Assembly: GCA_948567375.1 (NCBI GenBank)
Contig: OX419760.1
Span: forward strand, 46,500,001-46,564,000
Length of the DNA stretch: 64,000 nt
Direction of reading: 5' to 3'
From: Lunularia cruciata
Taxonomy: Eukaryota; Streptophyta; Marchantiopsida; Lunulariales; Lunulariaceae
Shown: positions 58,078 to 64,000 of the stretch, piece after piece
Layout of the letters: each line of letters begins with the position of its first letter
How positions within the stretch are numbered: the first letter of the stretch is position 1
The notes under the pieces: model-generated
The model's database searches: none
Told to the model about the DNA's origin: nothing
Seen by the model: only the letters and a program-made list of their open reading frames with translations
Translations under genes and position numbers: made by a program

Positions 58078-61000
58078 ACTTCAAAGCCTTGTGATCCATC
58101 ACAATCGTGGCTTTCCCTCCAATCAAGTAGTGTCTAAACTTCTTGAGACCAAAGTTCACTGCCAACCCTTCTCTCTCTATGATAGAGTAGTTCTTCTATG
58201 CTGAAACCATCTGCCTACTAGCATAAGATATTGGATGATCATGCCCATCTTGGTCTAATTGACTAAGAGTGCATCCTATAGCTACATTAGAAGCATCAGT
58301 GTAGAGGATGAAAGGTATAATCCAATCGGGTTAAGCAAGAATTGGAGCTACAACAAGGGATTGCTTGAGCTCCTCAAAAGCTTTGAGAGCCTCCTTGTCC
58401 TCAAAAATCACCATATAATCTACACCCTTCTTCATGTAGATGGTCAATGCATAAGCCTTGTTGGAAAATGAGAAGATGAATCTCCTATAGTATCCAACCA
58501 TCCCCAAGAATTGGTGTTACTTGGTCAAGCTTGAAGGGAATGGAAGGTCTGAGATTTTCCTCACCTTCTCAAGATCAACTGCTATTCCATCCTTGGAGAT
58601 GATGTGTCCCAAAAGTAGACCTTCTTCACATCCAAAAATGCACTTCTCTGGGTTGAGTGATGCATTTGCCTCATCCAAGCATTGCAAGACCTTGATTAGG
58701 TACTCAAAGTGCTCCTCCTTGCTCCCATAGACACAAAAGTCATCAATGAAGTCTCTAATAAATTTCCCAATGAAAGGTTCAAATACCTTGTTCATGAACC
58801 GTTGGAATGTGGCTAGAGCATTACAAAGCCCTAAAGGCATGACCTTGAAAGCGTAAGTTCCCCAAGGTGTGGTGAATGTGGTGAGTTGTTGATGCTCTAG
58901 TGCAAACTTGATTTGGTTATATACACTATAACCATCTCCAAAACTGTACCTCTCATGACCTGCAACCTCCTCCAAGATCTCATCAATGAATGGCAATGGA
59001 TAGTAGTCTTTCTTGGTAACAGCATTAAGCTTCTTGTAATACACACATACCCGAAGCTTGCCATTCTTTTTCTTCACAATGACAATTGGAGACACCCATT
59101 TTGAATTCTCCACCTCAAAGATAAATCCGGCTTCCTTGAGCTTATCAATCTCCTCCTTCACAACCAAAGATATTGGTGGGCTAATGCGACATTGCTTTTG
59201 GCGGATTGGTCTTGCATGTGATTCCACCTCTATCTTGTGCTCCTCCAAGGTGACTTCCTACAAATCCTTGTAACTGAAAGCAAAAACATGGATGAACTTG
59301 CGGAAAATCTCCTCAAATCTCACCTTCTCCTCCTTGGTAACATTTGGGCCGTACTTGAGGGTAGCTAACCTTCTCTGTACCTCCTCAAGTGTCAATGGTG
59401 ATTTATCTGGGTCCTTCAAAAGCTCTGGCTTAGGTGCAAAATCCATAGCACACAAAGGATACACATCTGAATTAGATTCAAATTCATCCTCCTCCATGCT
59501 TGTGTCCACACCTGAAGCTCCTTCTTTAGAATCTGATTCCCAATAATCAGAAGATGGTGTATCTGAATGTGAAGTGTTGATGATGTTAGTCACATTAACT
59601 ATGACTCTATGGTTTGATGGCCCAATCCTCAAGTACCCTTTGTGCCATCGATTTGTTGTGCCTGCTGCTCTCAACCATGGCCTCCCAAGAAGTAAGTCAT
59701 AGCTTGAACCCTTCAAGACTTGGAAAGTCATGAGATTTTGAACTCCCATAACTGAAACTACCACTTTATCCATCACCCTTATTGGTCAAACTTGTTGCTT
59801 GTTTGCCATGCTCACCACAAATGTTGAAGGTCTTAAGGGTATTATACCCAACTTCTTCATCAACCTTTCTAACATGGCATTCACTGTCGATCCTCCATCA
59901 ACAAGTGCATCCTTGATGTTGTGACCATTCACTCTCACATCAATTTTGGAAGCATATTCACAAACCTCCCATGGTGTTGGCTTGGCATCCACCACCCCCA
60001 TTGATACTGGAGCTTTTGCCTTCTTCTTCCTCTTGCTCCTTGTAGAACTCAAACCACCTCTAAGCTTCTTTCTCAAGGTAGGTTTCAAAGCAATCAATCG
60101 ACCCATTGTGATGTTAGCCTTGTGACTACCAACATCCTCCAACACATTGTAGTTGCATTGTTGCTTTGAAATCAAGAAATCCTCCATCCCCAACTTCTTC
60201 CTTGGAGTCTTTGTTGTCGATGGTGTTGAGGTGCAAGTGCTCCTAGTAGACATAGGAGTATCCTTGCTTGGAGTAAATCCTTGAGAAGAGTGAACATCCT
60301 CTACAAAACGAGCTCTCTTCTTCTCTTGTACCAAAAGCTCCAAATTAAGATCCTTGAAGTTTGAGCACTCTCCCTTCTCATACTTGCTCTCAACCACATC
60401 TATGGATGCTATCCCCTTACCTTTGTTTGGATTAGGAGCCACTTGGGTTTCACTATCTCCCTCTTTCCTTCTATTGGCTCCTTCATAACCCCTTCCTCCA
60501 TGGTAAGTGGAATTTGGGCAACTCCTTTGGATATGGCCTCTTCCTCCACAACCAAAACAATTTCTATCATTAAAATTGTTGGCTGGTTGGCCTCCTCTAT
60601 ATGGGTAGTTTCTATAACTCCTAGACCCTCTCCCTACATTCTGATCCACCTCTCTCTTCTCCCATAGTTGCACCACATTGATCTTGAGATCCGCAATTTG
60701 TTCTATGATGGTTTGAAATGGATCCTTTGGTGGAGGTGCAAGAATTGGAGCAACTACTTCTTGTGGTGCAACCCTTGCCACCAAAGTATCAGAAGTTCCA
60801 CTATACTTGTAACCTTCAGGGGGATGCACAACCTTCATCACCACCAAATCACTCTCATCTCCTTCCAAACTCTCCTCCATACAAATTGCAATTTTGATAG
60901 CGTCAACCTTGGAAGAAGGTTTCTCATATCTCACCTTGCTTCTAATTTGTGGTCTCAACTCTCCCACAAAATTCTTGGTGAGCATGGCCCCTATGCCAAT

Positions 61001-61242
61001 CATAGTAGTCTCCACATCATCTCCACCCTTCCTCAACACTATGCAAAATCTGGACTCTAACTTTTCCACTCTTTCCACATAGACTCTCACATTCTCTCCA
61101 TTTCCTTGCTTGAGAAAGGTAACCTCACTCATCAATCTCTCAAAACTCTCATCAGGAAGAAGTTTCCAATGAGTGTTGAAGTCAAAGTCTCCCAAGACTC
61201 CTCTTCCCCATCTCTCCTCTCTCTCTCTTTTGGTATTCTGAT
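58078..61242 (-). pseudogene. gag-pol: Gag-pol of element F, second part (gag to RNase H)
   Basis: Minus strand. Gag with knuckle CFGCGGRGHIQRSC and the VDGGS protease (61258-59786 open), then linker (59776-59258), RT with FIDDFCVYG (59248-58517) and a damaged RNase H (to 58078). Breaks occur near 59780, 59255 and 58515; the RNase H start has further changes. The first 100 or so codons of gag lie beyond LTR H. Confidence 0.92.
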
Positions 61243-64000
61243 TGTGACAACTCGGCAAATATCACTTTTGCGGTAATCGGGTAAGTAAAGTTTGTTCCCA
61301 TAGAGATACGAGTCAGAAATGGTCAAATACAAAGTCAAACAATAACAATGTAGTTCTTCTTGGTTGCGTCTTTAATCTCTCAGGTAGAAACTACACCCAG
61401 AAGAGAGTAACAAGCATTGATTCTCAGTCTTGTCATGAATTAACACTCCTTAATCACAACTCCATCAATTCTTTCCAAACAATCTTGATTGTGATGATTT
61501 AGGCTCTCCCAAAAACGGCACTTCACTGCAAAATGACTTTGCATAAGAATTGTGTTCACCTCTCCACTGAAGGCACAACTTCCTCGATTGAAATTGCTTC
61601 ACATCAACATTGTGCTGCATTCACAAATGCAGAATACTACCAACACTACAATTCCTCTCAGATTTGTCAAGGCATTGCTTCAATTGCACTTCACTCAAGA
61701 TCAAACACACAGAATGAAGATCAAGGCTGTGGAATCCAACATCCAACAAGCACACTGACTTGCACTTTGAATTTCTCCACACACTCACAAACACAATCAC
61801 GATGTTGATACTCAAAATCAAGCTCAAGCAACGAGCACTACTTCACAACACTTCGCTTTATCTATTCTTAGAATTATGAGCATTGAATAACATGAGACTG
61901 CAAATGCCACTCCTAAATAGTGAAACAATCAACAATTATCTTCCTAATGTACCTCTTCCTTATGACTCTACAAACCTACAAAAGCAAAATGACAATGCAC
62001 CTCTTCATATCTGCCTATTCAAATCTCAAATTGGTTACTAATCCAATCTGATGTTTACTTCTTCCTTGGCTTTCAAACCCGATCCCGAAGTAACTTTACT
62101 TCCTACTACTCTATCCTCGGGTTTCATAATTCCTACCTCTTCTACCAAATCTAATAGTTCTCTTTCCTGATCTAACATTTCACTAGTGGGCAATCTATCT
62201 AACTCCTTATCTTCTGACCCACTCTTCTCTAATGTCTCCAATGGTAACTCCAAAGACATCTGCACTCCTACTTCATCTACTTCGGGTTTGCTCTAACATC
62301 TTTCCAAAGTTAATCTATCTCCAACTTCACTAACTCTAATCTAATTGTGATATTATCTTCTACTTCTAATATTTTCCTATCTACACAAGTTCTGAGACTA
62401 ATTAATAATACATTCAAATCTGTATCCTTCACATGTCTCTTCCTCGTCTCCTGCACCAACAACTTCAACTTGTGCAGCCTCATCTCTTCAATACAAACAC
62501 TGGCCTTTGTACTCAGCATCACATTCATCCTGATTACGATCTCCTTCAATGGCTCCAATCTCATCTTCCTTTCATGCTCCCGATCTGCAAACCAATCTTC
62601 CCAATACATTACCAATTCTGCCTTGAACTCGGCATTCACAGTTTCCTTCTCCTTCTCCTTTTGCACAACCTTCTCCTCTTGATTACAAAGTAACTCTTGT
62701 AATCTCTCTTCTTCCCTATATCTCACTATCAACTCCCGTTGCCACAGTTGCTTCTTGTCTTCTACACTCTCCATCACTCTATTGAGCTCTTGTTCCTTCT
62801 TTGCTACCCTTGCCATAGCATGGATGATTTCTAGTCTTGAATCAACAAACTGTTGCTTCAAGATTTCGTACTCAGCTACTTGTCTCTCCCTTGCTATGTC
62901 ACTCTTCTTCACAAGTTCCTCTCGATACCTTGCTTCTCTCTTCAAGTTCTCAATCACCTGACTCTGCACTATTGCATCCACTCGTAGTACTTCCCTTTCC
63001 TCCCCACCTCGGATTATACTCTTCTTCAACTTCAAGTTCTCTTCGTCCAATCTTGCTAATACCTGCAACACAATCTTCACCTCCGGACACTTTGACTGTG
63101 TCTCCCTCTTCTTGTGCTATAGCTTCACCAACAACGGGCATACAATTTCTCACAGGTACTCCACTCCATCACTTGCAACTACTTCAACCTACGGAGTGAT
63201 CTCCTTCTTTACCTCTTCTTCTCCCAATACTCGCCTTCTTCTCTATAGTCGTCGTATTGGAATAGACGTTTCACTTCCCAAACTAGCATTCTTCTCTTCC
63301 TTTGCCTTTCTTGGACCCACTTCACACTTTGCCTTGCACCTCAACTGAACTCCCCTCTGAATCATAATTTTCTTCTCCTCCGGCTCAGGTACCCCATCCT
63401 CCAACTTTGCATTAGTCTCTTCCTCGAGCTCCACCCAAACTTCTTCTTCTTTTGCAAGTACCAATGTCATCTCCCCACCTTCATTGCTATCACTACTTGT
63501 ATTCCCACTTTGTAGCATGAGCTCAGGTTCTTCCTCGTGTTCCAAGTCTTCGGACTTGCACTCGGCTTCTCCTTCCAAGTCTTCTTCTGATGACACAATC
63601 ACCACCATACCTTTCCTCGGGTTTCCTCTCTTGGTCTTCTGAGGTCTCATCTTCTCTACATCTTTGCCTTCTCCTTGTCAACTCCGCTTCTTTGACTTTG
63701 GAGTACTTACTTCTACCTACACACTCTTCCCCGTCTGCACGTAGTTCTCATCATTGCCTTGGATTTGAAGAATATATTGTTGCTCCTCCGTGTTGACTTC
63801 CTTTCTCAAGTCGGGATGAAAGTGAGACACCATTCTACTGCGCTTTGCCGCTTGAGCAAATTCAACCCAAGGTAGAAATGTGCTGCAAACAGCACGATGT
63901 AGTGTGGAGGCGACTTATCCCGCAAATTCCACACCATCCACTTAGTTCTCCCATGGAAGCACCTTGCCCAATTGATGGATTCTCTTGCAAACATCTTACG
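61243..64000 (-). mobile_element. Element H: family-2 LTR, continues past the window
   Basis: Starts TGTGACAACTCGGC at 61243 inside the gag gene of element F (left flank CTGAT). 2.76 kb of LTR are visible, matching G from its 3' end inward. Whether it is a solo LTR or the edge of a full element cannot be seen. Confidence 0.88.
62038..64000 (-). pseudogene. LTR-encoded ORF, partial copy (element H)
   Basis: Visible from the N-terminal domain (63994-63806: INWARCFHGRT, PPHYIVLFA) through the acidic section (63650-63243), the coiled coil (63080-62310) and the C-terminal block (62265-62038). The parts lie in three different frames, so at least two frameshifts are present. More diverged than the two copies in G. 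The N-terminus is outside the window. Confidence 0.75.

Larger units (their letters stand above)
42931..61242 (-). mobile_element. Element F: family-1 element, split by G, cut by H
   Basis: Minus strand: 3' LTR (42931-43603), pol 3' end with an internal deletion (43604-44357), interruption by element G, then RNase H, RT, protease and gag (58078-61242). Gag is cut by family-2 LTR H at 61243. Sequences on both sides of G join to within one or two bases of the uninterrupted copy A (GATGTA/CTTCAAAG). The 5' LTR lies outside the window. Confidence 0.93.

Overview
The window is plant nuclear DNA made almost entirely of nested Ty3/gypsy LTR retrotransposons. I see no host gene, rRNA, tRNA, CRISPR array or bacterial-type operon. 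A land plant with a large, repeat-rich genome (conifer, fern or similar) is suggested by three things: gypsy pol proteins without a chromodomain, primer sites resembling plant tRNA-Asp (as in the Athila/Tat group), and strong CpG decay. The species cannot be read from the sequence.

Two families account for nearly everything. Family 1 has LTRs of about 0.68 kb (TGTAACACCC...GGCTCACA), a 1.6-kb leader with a small zinc-knuckle ORF, and one gag-pol ORF of 1608 codons. Family 2 has very long LTRs of about 3.77 kb (TGTGGTGCCCACA...GGTTGTCACA) that contain an ORF of about 810 codons. This ORF lies inside both LTRs of the complete element and inside two solo LTRs, so it is LTR-encoded and not an env-like gene. 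It is the most unusual thing in the window.

Layout: 1-648, fragment of a third gypsy family (+). 1036-8807, family-1 element A (-), nearly intact with one nonsense codon. 8807-9751, unassigned. 9752-16805, degenerate family-1 element D (+), whose 3' LTR is split by a family-2 solo LTR (L, 12039-16350), itself split by a family-1 solo LTR (M, 14613-15302). 16806-18645, family-2 fragment I (-). 18646-20139, unassigned purine-rich DNA. From about 20140 to the window end everything lies in or beside family-2 element J (-). J is split by solo LTR K (23776-42681), which is split by family-1 element C (24945-40566), which is split by intact family-1 element B (31243-39044). J is then interrupted by family-1 element F (- ; 42931-61242), which carries the complete 13.7-kb family-2 element G (44358-58077) and the start of another family-2 LTR, H (61243 to the end).

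Element B looks capable of autonomous function: matching LTRs, primer site, leader ORF, intact gag-protease-RT-RNaseH-integrase and polypurine tract. The other copies are decayed to different degrees, and many of their stop codons arose at CGA codons through CpG deamination.
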